A DNA stretch of 37,684 nucleotides from Candidatus Gastranaerophilales bacterium (GTDB lineage Bacteria > Cyanobacteriota > Vampirovibrionia > Gastranaerophilales > Gastranaerophilaceae), in contig CALUTP010000010.1 of assembly GCA_944323725.1 (NCBI GenBank), positions 1 through 37,684 of the forward strand. The letters run 5' to 3'. The notes beneath the pieces are model-generated. The model made no database searches and had not been told where the DNA came from. It was given only the letters and a program-made list of their open reading frames with translations. The stretch's first letter is position 1. Every line of letters begins with the position of its first letter. Positions 17,715 through 24,408 of the stretch are shown here, in pieces. The translations under genes and the position numbers were made by a program.

Positions 17715-17774
17715 CTTTTTCTCCATACTTATAATCTAATTTGATTATAGTACAAATAAAAATTATTTAGAATT

Positions 17775-18485
17775 TTATAGGGTATTTATCAGGAATTTCC
17801 CAACCATTTTTTCTATTGCAAGACCACATGATGTGCCTGCTCCATTATGTTTACAATCTCCTCTTGCACTGTCCTGACCAAGTATGCCTTCTAATGTTGC
17901 ACAATAAGCCCCCCAATATCCCCCAATTCCTCCAAGATATAATCCATAATGTTCTCCTTTAGGACATAGTGGGGTGAGTACCCATCCTCCAGTATAGTAT
18001 GTATAGTTAAATAATGTGAACACAAATACGTCTTTGCCCATGATATTTTTCCTTCTATCTCCATTAAGGTCAATTATTATTGTTACATATTTATTACTAT
18101 TAGATGGATTTGTTAGTAAAAGTAAATTTTTATCTGAATATGAATAAGATGCTTTTGTCACTGGAGTTGTTTTTGTCCCATTTAGAGTGTAATATGAAAA
18201 AGTCAAGTATTTTAAAGTTTTATAGTTTTTTGCTAAATATGGCATTATGTATTTCTCAGCAAATATACTTGATTCCAGTGTGTAATCCCAGTCTTTAAAA
18301 CTTCCATTGTATACTTCTGACATTTTTATTGCTTGTTGTAGTTCTGCATAAGTCTTTCTTAATTGGTTTATCGTAACGGTTTCGTTATACTTTGAAAGAA
18401 TGGTTGGTAAAGTCATTGCTGAAATAATTCCTACTACACCCAAAGTAATAAGTACTTCTGCTAGTGTAAATCCTACTTTTTTAAT
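17775..18485 (-). CDS. Type IV-like pseudopilin, apparent AUU start
   Basis: A 236-residue pseudopilin. Its prepilin signal is KKVGFTLAEVLITLGVVGII, with cleavage expected after Gly before FTLAE. The tail contains VTIIIDLNGDRRKN, then GKDVFVFTLF and a cysteine-rich C-terminus, as in the first pseudopilin. No ATG, GTG or TTG lies between an upstream in-frame stop (18498-18500) and the signal sequence; the first usable later codon (TTG 18443) would delete the essential signal. The ATT at 18483-18485 comes 4 nt after AGGAGG (18490-18495), so it is the likely start; start-codon loss is the alternative. It is divergent from a small HTH gene, matching the 11.3-12.4 kb module. Confidence 0.8.
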   Translation of the reverse strand: MKKVGFTLAEVLITLGVVGIISAMTLPTILSKYNETVTINQLRKTYAELQQAIKMSEVYNGSFKDWDYTLESSIFAEKYIMPYLAKNYKTLKYLTFSYYTLNGTKTTPVTKASYSYSDKNLLLLTNPSNSNKYVTIIIDLNGDRRKNIMGKDVFVFTLFNYTYYTGGWVLTPLCPKGEHYGLYLGGIGGYWGAYCATLEGILGQDSARGDCKHNGAGTSCGLAIEKMVGKFLINTL

Positions 18486-18512
18486 ATTACCTCCTGGTTA
18501 ATAAATAATCCC

Positions 18513-18526
18513 ATATACATGTATAT
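18513..18526. promoter_or_regulatory. 14-bp palindrome at the pseudopilin transcription start, candidate operator
   Basis: Perfect palindrome ATATACATGTATAT overlapping the edge of the -10 box (18525-18530) of the pseudopilin promoter. A repressor bound here would block initiation. The divergent HTH protein is the obvious but untested candidate. Confidence 0.45.
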
Positions 18527-18552
18527 TATATACGTATTTATATAAAATACAA
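18525..18552 (-). promoter_or_regulatory. Promoter of the second pseudopilin gene
   Basis: Minus strand TTGTAT (18552-18547), 16-nt spacer, TATAAT (18530-18525), giving a leader of about 33 nt with AGGAGG. Confidence 0.5.
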
Positions 18553-18558
18553 TATAAA

Positions 18559-18589
18559 TCGTTTACATTAGCTTATTTTCGTTTACATT
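18559..18589. repeat. Two direct 11-bp repeats, 20-bp period
   Basis: TCGTTTACATT occurs at 18559-18569 and 18579-18589. The period of 20 bp is about two helical turns, so both copies face the same side of the DNA. The second copy covers the -35 box of the HTH gene, which suggests an activator or autorepressor site. Confidence 0.5.
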
Positions 18590-18611
18590 TCTTTATCTTA
18601 TATATTAGAAT
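18582..18611 (+). promoter_or_regulatory. Promoter of the second HTH gene
   Basis: TTTACA (18582-18587), 18-nt spacer, TAGAAT (18606-18611), then nine bases to the ATG at 18621. The leader would be 2-3 nt and has no Shine-Dalgarno sequence. Confidence 0.45.
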
Positions 18612-18620
18612 TTATCTGTT

Positions 18621-18851
18621 ATGTCTCAAGGGTTAGATAAAGATTTTTTCAAAGATATCAGGTGCGAAATCCGCTCTTATATGGTTGCAAGAGGACAAAC
18701 CTATCAATCTGTTGCTAAAAAATTAAATGAACGATTTGGGTTAAACTTTACAGCACAAAGTCTGAATAATAAATTAGCACGTGGTTCTTTGCGTTATTAT
18801 GACGCTAAACTTATTGCAGAAGTTTTGGATTATAAAATTAAATGGGAGTGA
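18621..18851 (+). CDS. Small HTH protein, paralogue of the one at 11263-11499
   Basis: A 76-residue basic protein with a helix-turn-helix region (QTYQSVAKKLNERFG, then LNFTAQSLNNKLARGSLRYY) and the tail DAKLIAEVLDYKIKWE. The ARGSLRYYDAKLIAEVLDYKI segment aligns with EKGSLKFYEMILICEILGYKI of the other copy. It is divergent from a pseudopilin gene and followed after 33 nt by mgtE on the same strand, though mgtE has its own -10 box. DNA binding is a structural inference; family membership (DUF6471-like) is a guess from layout. Confidence 0.8.
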   Translation: MSQGLDKDFFKDIRCEIRSYMVARGQTYQSVAKKLNERFGLNFTAQSLNNKLARGSLRYYDAKLIAEVLDYKIKWE

Positions 18852-18872
18852 TACCATAATTTCTGTTTGTAA

Positions 18873-18878
18873 TATAAT
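18873..18878 (+). promoter_or_regulatory. -10 box of mgtE, probable leaderless start
   Basis: Perfect TATAAT with exactly six bases before the mgtE ATG at 18885. No convincing -35 and no Shine-Dalgarno sequence. Confidence 0.45.
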
Positions 18879-18884
18879 AATCCT

Positions 18885-20252
18885 ATGATTAATATTGAGA
18901 ACATAATCGAACGTCTACGTGAAATAATGGATGATGAAACTATTGAGCAGCTAAAAGAAGAACTCAATGGGTATCACGTTGCGGATTTAGCTGATATATT
19001 TCAGGAGTTAAAACCTGAAGAAAGACTTCAGTGTTTTAAGTTGCTCGATATTGATAAAGCGGCAGATTTAATGGAATATTTGCCTGCTCAGACTCAGGTC
19101 GAATTATTAAGTGATATTGACGAAGAATTAGCGTCTAAAATTTTAACGAGATTACCTCATGATGCTGCTGCTGATGTTCTTGGAGATATGGAAGAAGACG
19201 AAAGTGAAACTTACCTTGATAAGCTGCCACATAAATTTTCTGAAGAAGTAAGAGAATTACTTACTTATAATGAAGATACAGCAGGTGGTATTATGAATCC
19301 TGTTGTTCTTACTGTTAATTCTGAGATGAGTGTGCAGGATGTGTTGAATCATATTAGAATTAAAGCTGAACAGGATAATATGGAACTTTACTATGTCTAT
19401 GTAACTGATAAGCAAAATCACTTGCTTGGTGTTGTTTCATTAAGAAAGCTTTTAACTTCTCCTATTAATCAAAAAGTAGAAGATATTATGATTTCTGATA
19501 TTGTAAAGCTTCATGTTGATGATTATAGTGATTATATTATTGATGAATTTATGAAATATCAGTATAATGCTCTTCCTGTTGTTGATTTGTATAATCGTTT
19601 AAAAGGAATGATTACGTGGGATGATGTTCATGACTTGTTTGAAGAAGAAACTACTGAAGAAATTTACCAGTCATCAGGTATTTCTACTGAAGTTGTAGAT
19701 GAAGATGAAATTTTATCAGGAAATGTACTAAATGCGATTAGAGCAAGGACTCCTTGGCTTTTTATAACTTTGTTAGGAGAATTTGTAGCAGTTAATGTTG
19801 CTAATCATTTTGACCATACTTTGTCTGCTTTGCCTATTATTGCTATATTTATGCCACTCCTTGCAGGACTTGGAGGAAATATAGGTACTCAAAGTATTAC
19901 GCTAATGGTAAGAGGGCTGTCAACAGGTCAAGTTACTTTAAGTTCTGCTTTGCATCATATTTTGCGTGAGGCTTTTATAGGTATGTTTATTGGTGGATTT
20001 TTTGGGATTCTTGTTACACTTGCGACTTGGGGATGGCAGCATAACGCTGAATTAGGAATTATTGTTGGGGTAGCTATGACAATTAATATGACTATGGCAA
20101 CAATTATTGGAACTTTTACTCCGTTTGCCTTGAAATCTTTGAATGTTGATCCAGCGGTAGCTTCTGGTCCTGTTATTGCTACAACTATTGATGTTGTTGG
20201 GTTAGCTGTTTATTTTACTTTAGTTTCAATATTCCTTGTACATGTAATATAA
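18885..20252 (+). CDS. mgtE: Magnesium transporter MgtE
   Basis: Mg2+-gated, Mg2+-selective channel of 455 residues, standard length. Order of domains: an N-terminal superhelical domain (about 20-125, repeats such as HVADLADIFQELKPEERLQC and LPHDAAADVLGDMEEDE); a CBS pair (about 130-255, starting TAGGIMNPVVLTV); a plug helix; then five membrane helices from about 285. The pore region is GNIGTQSITLMVRGLSTGQV (about 330-349), and the final helix region has DVVGLAVYF. Acidic residues in the N and CBS domains that sense cytosolic Mg2+ are plentiful. No Mg2+ riboswitch is possible upstream, since the -10 box lies 6 nt from the ATG. Confidence 0.97.
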   Translation: MINIENIIERLREIMDDETIEQLKEELNGYHVADLADIFQELKPEERLQCFKLLDIDKAADLMEYLPAQTQVELLSDIDEELASKILTRLPHDAAADVLGDMEEDESETYLDKLPHKFSEEVRELLTYNEDTAGGIMNPVVLTVNSEMSVQDVLNHIRIKAEQDNMELYYVYVTDKQNHLLGVVSLRKLLTSPINQKVEDIMISDIVKLHVDDYSDYIIDEFMKYQYNALPVVDLYNRLKGMITWDDVHDLFEEETTEEIYQSSGISTEVVDEDEILSGNVLNAIRARTPWLFITLLGEFVAVNVANHFDHTLSALPIIAIFMPLLAGLGGNIGTQSITLMVRGLSTGQVTLSSALHHILREAFIGMFIGGFFGILVTLATWGWQHNAELGIIVGVAMTINMTMATIIGTFTPFALKSLNVDPAVASGPVIATTIDVVGLAVYFTLVSIFLVHVI

Positions 20253-20275
20253 TTTTTAATAAAATCAATAGTTTA

Positions 20276-20303
20276 TTGTATATTATTCACCCAAATTTAT
20301 AAT
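20276..20303 (+). promoter_or_regulatory. Promoter for the LCP gene
   Basis: TTGTAT (20276-20281), 16-nt spacer, TATAAT (20298-20303). The resulting leader is about 40 nt. Confidence 0.4.
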
Positions 20304-20349
20304 AAAATATGTTTGTATTAAATGAAGTTTTAAATAGGTATTGATAGTT

Positions 20350-21708
20350 ATGACAAATGAAACAAATAGAAGAATGAGATCAAAAACTGAACAAAATCAA
20401 GAAAATGCAAGACAGAATGAGTATTTACTCCAATTAAAACAGCATCAGGAGAATCAAGCAAAGTTTATTCGAAGAGTTTTTATATTTTTAGCATTTTTAG
20501 TGTGTGTATTCGTTGCTGTATTTATCCTTGCTGGGAATCAAAAATTTGTTAATGAAACTTTTGGTGAAAATTCAATGGTAGCTAAAATGTTTGCGAAGAT
20601 TTCTAAGGATAATGAGTATAAAGATAAAGCAGAGTTTGTTATGCCATTTGGTCCTAGAAGACAAAATATTTTATTGCTTGGTGTCGATGCAAGTAATAAT
20701 GATACTGATTTATGGACTGGAACTAGGACTGATACAATAATTCTTGTAAATATTGATCCTAGGTCAAAGTCTGTAAATGCTATTTCAATACCTCGTGATA
20801 GTAAAGTCTATCTTCCAGATAATAACGGTATTCAAAAAATTAATGCAGCACATGCTATTGGTGGTGTGGGGATGACAATTAAAACTGTGGAAGATACTTT
20901 GGGAGTAAAAATTGATAAATATATAATGGTTCATGATAATGCAGTAAAAGCTATTGTGGATGCGTTAGGTGGAGTTGATGTATATGTAGAAAAGCCTATG
21001 CACTATCACGATTATTCTGGGAAATTGCATATTGACCTTGCAAAAGGTGAACACAGGCTTACTCCGGAACAGGCTGTGGGATATTTGAGATTTAGGCATG
21101 ATGCTTTGGGTGATATTGGAAGGACTCAGCGTCAACAGTGGTTTTTGAGAGGATTATTAAACGAATTACAAAAACCAGAAACTATTGCAAAGATTCCTGA
21201 AATAATCTCTGTGGTTCAAAAATATGTAAAGACAAATATGTCTTTGTATGAATTAACTCAATATGCAGCTATGACAAAACATATTGATATGGATAAAATT
21301 GAGATTGCAATGCTTCCAGGTGCGCCTAATAAAAAAGGTTATATAAGCTATTGGATCTTAGATCCTGAAAAGACTCAAGATGTTGTCAATCGTTTGATTT
21401 ATAGAGAGAAAATTCATCCAGAGGAAGGAGTTCAGCTAAATGCAGGTATTATGTACACTAATGGTAATACAGAAAAAGTAGAGGCTTTAAAAGCTGAATT
21501 TGAGGCTGCCGGAATTAAGGTTGCTTGTTCTGGACATCTTGCCAAAACTCATACTCAATTTATCGCTCATTCAAAAAATATTACTAATGAGTATTATAAC
21601 TGGTTGAAGAAAAAAGTTCCTTCAATTTCAGGTTATCAGTTTGTGTATGAGCCGGTAAATTATTATTGTGGTGAAGCTGATTTTACGGTTGTTATTGCTG
21701 GAAAGTAA
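20350..21708 (+). CDS. LytR-CpsA-Psr (LCP) family cell-wall glycopolymer ligase
   Basis: Membrane-anchored enzyme class that transfers lipid-linked glycopolymers onto peptidoglycan; 452 residues. A charged Gln/Asn-rich cytoplasmic N-terminus (about 1-38) is followed by one membrane helix (FIFLAFLVCVFVAVFILAG). The LCP domain has the family motifs RTDTIILVNIDPRSKSVNAI with SIPRDSKVYLP, KINAAHAIGG, GGVDVYV, and YLRFRHDALGDIGRTQRQQ; the Arg and Asp residues bind the pyrophosphate and metal. The last about 100 residues resemble a LytR C-terminal domain. The ATG at 20350 is preferred to the in-frame TTG at 20341. It may share a transcript with lemA, 64 nt downstream, although that gene has its own promoter. 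Confidence 0.93.
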   Translation: MTNETNRRMRSKTEQNQENARQNEYLLQLKQHQENQAKFIRRVFIFLAFLVCVFVAVFILAGNQKFVNETFGENSMVAKMFAKISKDNEYKDKAEFVMPFGPRRQNILLLGVDASNNDTDLWTGTRTDTIILVNIDPRSKSVNAISIPRDSKVYLPDNNGIQKINAAHAIGGVGMTIKTVEDTLGVKIDKYIMVHDNAVKAIVDALGGVDVYVEKPMHYHDYSGKLHIDLAKGEHRLTPEQAVGYLRFRHDALGDIGRTQRQQWFLRGLLNELQKPETIAKIPEIISVVQKYVKTNMSLYELTQYAAMTKHIDMDKIEIAMLPGAPNKKGYISYWILDPEKTQDVVNRLIYREKIHPEEGVQLNAGIMYTNGNTEKVEALKAEFEAAGIKVACSGHLAKTHTQFIAHSKNITNEYYNWLKKKVPSISGYQFVYEPVNYYCGEADFTVVIAGK

Positions 21709-21716
21709 TTTTTTTG

Positions 21717-21745
21717 TAGACAATTTTATAACAATATGCTAATAT
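21717..21745 (+). promoter_or_regulatory. Promoter for lemA
   Basis: TAGACA (21717-21722), 17-nt spacer, TAATAT (21740-21745), followed by AAGGAAAGG before the ATG at 21773. Confidence 0.4.
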
Positions 21746-21772
21746 CTTTAAATAAAAAGGAAAGGTTATGTT

Positions 21773-22363
21773 ATGGAAAAAATGTATTTTGACACTAATA
21801 TGATTATTATTGTAGCACTTGTTGTTATTCTAGTATTGCTTTATTCATTGTATTATTCATTAATCCAAAAGAAAAATAAGGTTAAAGAGGCTTTTTCAAG
21901 TATTGATGTTCAATTGAAAAAAAGATATGACTTAATTCCTAATGTTCTATTTATAGCAAATAAATTTATGGAACATGAGCGAGGTCTTTTAGAGGAAATT
22001 ACAAAATTAAGAGCGCAAGCGGCAAAACTGCCAGCAGATATGGGGAATGCTGAGCAAAAAATTAAGCTCGATGGTGCTATTGCAGGTAAAATGGGACAGT
22101 TGATGGTTGCTGTTGAAAATTATCCTCAGCTTAAATCTGATCAAACAATGATTCAAGCAATGCAGACTTATAATGAGCAGGAAGAACATATTGCAGCAGC
22201 AAGAAGATTTTATAACTCTGCAGTATTAGAATTAAATAATGCTGTAGAAATTTTTCCGAGTTCATTGGTCGCAGCAATGCTTAGTATAAAACAGATGCCG
22301 TTTTTCGAAGCAAATGAGCAAGAACGTCAGTCTGTTGATGCAAGTAAATATTTTAATAAATAA
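21773..22363 (+). CDS. lemA: LemA family protein
   Basis: A 196-residue protein, typical length, with an N-terminal membrane helix (IIIVALVVILVLLYSLYYSL, about 11-30) and a coiled helical domain. The hallmark is NKVKEAFSSIDVQLKKRYDLIPN with LIPN at the usual place, followed by FMEHERGLLEEITKLRAQA. Two proline-rich ends of LemA are absent, but the C-terminal FEANEQERQSVDASKYF fits. The molecular role of LemA is unsettled; it often travels with M48 proteases or TPM-domain proteins, and an M48 protease gene lies 9 kb away. A terminator follows. Confidence 0.93.
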   Translation: MEKMYFDTNMIIIVALVVILVLLYSLYYSLIQKKNKVKEAFSSIDVQLKKRYDLIPNVLFIANKFMEHERGLLEEITKLRAQAAKLPADMGNAEQKIKLDGAIAGKMGQLMVAVENYPQLKSDQTMIQAMQTYNEQEEHIAAARRFYNSAVLELNNAVEIFPSSLVAAMLSIKQMPFFEANEQERQSVDASKYFNK

Positions 22364-22392
22364 TAATTAAAAATTTTATTTATAACAAAAAT

Positions 22393-22421
22393 AAAAAGAC
22401 GGTGTAAATACCGTCTTTTTG
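22393..22421 (+). terminator. Intrinsic terminator after lemA
   Basis: Perfect 11-bp stem (22393-22403 with 22410-22420), 6-nt loop GTAAAT, T run. Confidence 0.9.
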
Positions 22422-22441
22422 TTGTATAATTCAATATGTAA

Positions 22442-22515
22442 GTGTCTGTAGCTCAGATGAATAGAGCGTCGCTCTCCGAAGGCGAAGGTCGCGGGTTTGA
22501 CTCCCGCCAGGCACA
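22442..22515 (+). tRNA. tRNA-Arg (anticodon CCG)
   Basis: 74-nt cloverleaf. Acceptor GTGTCTG/CAGGCAC with one G-U pair, D stem GCTC/GAGC, anticodon stem TCGCT/GGCGA around loop CTCCGAA, T arm GCGGG-TTTGACT-CCCGC, discriminator A. The CCA end is not encoded. It reads CGG, which is rare in the proteins of this AT-rich window. Confidence 0.93.
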
Positions 22516-22589
22516 GTGTTATAATAAAATCGGTTGACAGCCGGTTTCTCGTAAATCCTTAGGGAAAATGTTCTCTAAGTTTACAAGAT

Positions 22590-22663
22590 GGCTTCGTAGC
22601 TCAGTAGGATAGAGCAGCGGTTTCCTAAACCGAAGATCGCGCGTTCGAATCGCGCCGGGGCCA
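22590..22663 (+). tRNA. tRNA-Arg (anticodon CCT)
   Basis: 74-nt cloverleaf. Acceptor GGCTTCG/CGGGGCC, D stem GCTC/GAGC, anticodon stem GCGGT/ACCGA (outermost pair G-A mismatched) around loop TTCCTAA, T arm GCGCG-TTCGAAT-CGCGC, discriminator A, CCA not fully encoded. It reads AGG. It follows the CCG tRNA after 74 nt; the spacer holds TTGACA (22533-22538) and an 8-bp hairpin with arms CTTAGGGA and TCTCTAAG, possible promoter and processing signals. Confidence 0.92.
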
Positions 22664-22757
22664 TTTTTATTTTTTAATCTATTATTTCTGCATTAATTTA
22701 TTAAAATATTTGTGGTATTATTCAAAAATAGTGTAGATATTTTTAAGGAGAATATTT

Positions 22758-24404
22758 ATGAAAATAGTTATTATTGGAGGCGGTGCATGTGGAGCAAGTG
22801 CTGCAGCTAGGCTTAGACGTTTGGATGACAGTGCTGAAATCTTAATTCTAGAGCAAACTGATGAAATATCTATTGCTAATTGCGGGTTACCATATTATTG
22901 TTCTAATGTTATTAACAGTGAAGATAAAATGCATGTCTCTAGTGTTCAAAAATTTAAAAATCTTCTTAATGTTAATGTTAGACTAGGTGCTAAAGTTACT
23001 AATATTGATAAGCTAAATAAAATAGTTACTATAAATAACGAGGAATGTATTCCATATGATAAATTAGTATTAGCTCCTGGTGCTATGCCATTTAGACCAT
23101 CAATTAGCGGTATTGATAATCCTAAAATATATACTGTAAGAACACTAAATGATGCAAATATTATTAAAGCTCACATAAAAATGTCTGGCGTTAAAAATGC
23201 TGTTGTTATTGGGGGCGGGTTTATTGGAGTTGAAATGGCTGAAAATTTCGCTGAAATTTCTGGCATTAATACTACTCTTATAGAATTAGCATCTCATATT
23301 TTGCCTCCAGTGGATTATGAAACTGCTGCATATGCTCATAATGAAATTAGAAAGCATGGAGTAGAACTTATTTTGTCTGATGGTGTAAGGGAGTTTGGAG
23401 AAGATGAAATTATACTTAATTCAGGTCGTAGAATTCCATATGATATTGCAGTATTAGCAATAGGAGTTAAACCGGAAATAGAACTTGCAAAATTGTCTGG
23501 TTTAGAAATAGGTATTTCTGGCGGAGTAAAAGTAAATGAATATATGCAGACTTCTGATGAAAATATTTATGCTGGAGGAGATAGTGTTGAAGTAGTTGAT
23601 TTTATAACAGGTTTACCGACATTGATACCACTTGCTGGTCCTGCGAATAGACAGGGGAGAATTATTGCAGATAATATAGCTGGTATCAGTTCTACCTACA
23701 AAAAAACTTTAGGGTCTGCTGTTGTTAAAATATTTGATCTTACTATTGCTAGTGTTGGTTGTAGTGAAGAAAAACTTATAAAAAATAGTATACCTTATTT
23801 GAAAACTTTTACTCAGGGATTTTCTCATGCTAGTTATTATCCTGGAGCTACGCGAACTATGTATAAAATGTTATTTAATAAAGAGGGATATATCTTAGGA
23901 TTACAGGCTGTGGGATATGAGGGAGTTGAAAAAAGAGTTGATGTTATGGCTACTGCAATTAGAAGCGGATTAAAAGTCTGGGATTTAATTGACTTAGAAT
24001 TATGTTATGCCCCTCCTTATTCTTCAGCAAAAGATCCAATCAATATTTTAGGTATGCATGCTGATAATATATTAAAAGGGTTTATGAAACCTGCGTATAT
24101 TGAAGATATTAAAAATTCACTCATTATTGATGTTAGGTCTAAGGCTGAGTTTGATAACGAAACTATTTCTGGTGCGATTAATATTTTTACACCGGATTTG
24201 CGTAGTCGATGTAATGAATTACCTCGAGATAGAAAAATAGTTCTATTTTGTAATACAGGTTTTCAAAGTTATGTTGCATCAAGAATACTTATGCAAAGAG
24301 GTTTTGAAAATGTATATAGCTTAACTGCAGGAATTTCTTTGTATAATGAACTTTTAAAAGATAATTTCTGCAGAGAGCATGAAAAAATATTATCAATTCA
24401 ATAA
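22758..24404 (+). CDS. CoA-disulfide/persulfide reductase with C-terminal rhodanese domain
   Basis: Flavoprotein of 548 residues in the CoADR-RHD architecture. The FAD motif is IIGGGACGASAAARLRR (5-21). The family-defining cysteine is C42 in IANCGLPYYC; a single Cys that forms a mixed disulfide with CoA is what separates this group from ordinary NADH oxidases. A second Rossmann motif VVIGGGFIGVEMAENFAE (149-166) binds NAD(P)H, and YAGGD (271-275) is the late FAD motif. The rhodanese domain (about 453-545) has its active Cys498 in LFCNTGF. Relatives reduce CoA disulfide, CoA persulfide, polysulfide or sulfur with NAD(P)H. AAGGAG sits 8 nt upstream of the ATG. It is convergent with the GH13 gene, 4 nt away. 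Confidence 0.93.
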   Translation: MKIVIIGGGACGASAAARLRRLDDSAEILILEQTDEISIANCGLPYYCSNVINSEDKMHVSSVQKFKNLLNVNVRLGAKVTNIDKLNKIVTINNEECIPYDKLVLAPGAMPFRPSISGIDNPKIYTVRTLNDANIIKAHIKMSGVKNAVVIGGGFIGVEMAENFAEISGINTTLIELASHILPPVDYETAAYAHNEIRKHGVELILSDGVREFGEDEIILNSGRRIPYDIAVLAIGVKPEIELAKLSGLEIGISGGVKVNEYMQTSDENIYAGGDSVEVVDFITGLPTLIPLAGPANRQGRIIADNIAGISSTYKKTLGSAVVKIFDLTIASVGCSEEKLIKNSIPYLKTFTQGFSHASYYPGATRTMYKMLFNKEGYILGLQAVGYEGVEKRVDVMATAIRSGLKVWDLIDLELCYAPPYSSAKDPINILGMHADNILKGFMKPAYIEDIKNSLIIDVRSKAEFDNETISGAINIFTPDLRSRCNELPRDRKIVLFCNTGFQSYVASRILMQRGFENVYSLTAGISLYNELLKDNFCREHEKILSIQ

Positions 24405-24408
24405 TAAG

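Noticed and set aside
17891-18073. 60-codon minus-strand ORF
   Set aside because: It is an out-of-frame shadow within the second pseudopilin gene.
18443-18443. TTG as the start of the second pseudopilin
   Set aside because: It would remove the KKVGFTLAEVLIT signal that the protein needs; the ATT upstream has a strong Shine-Dalgarno sequence.
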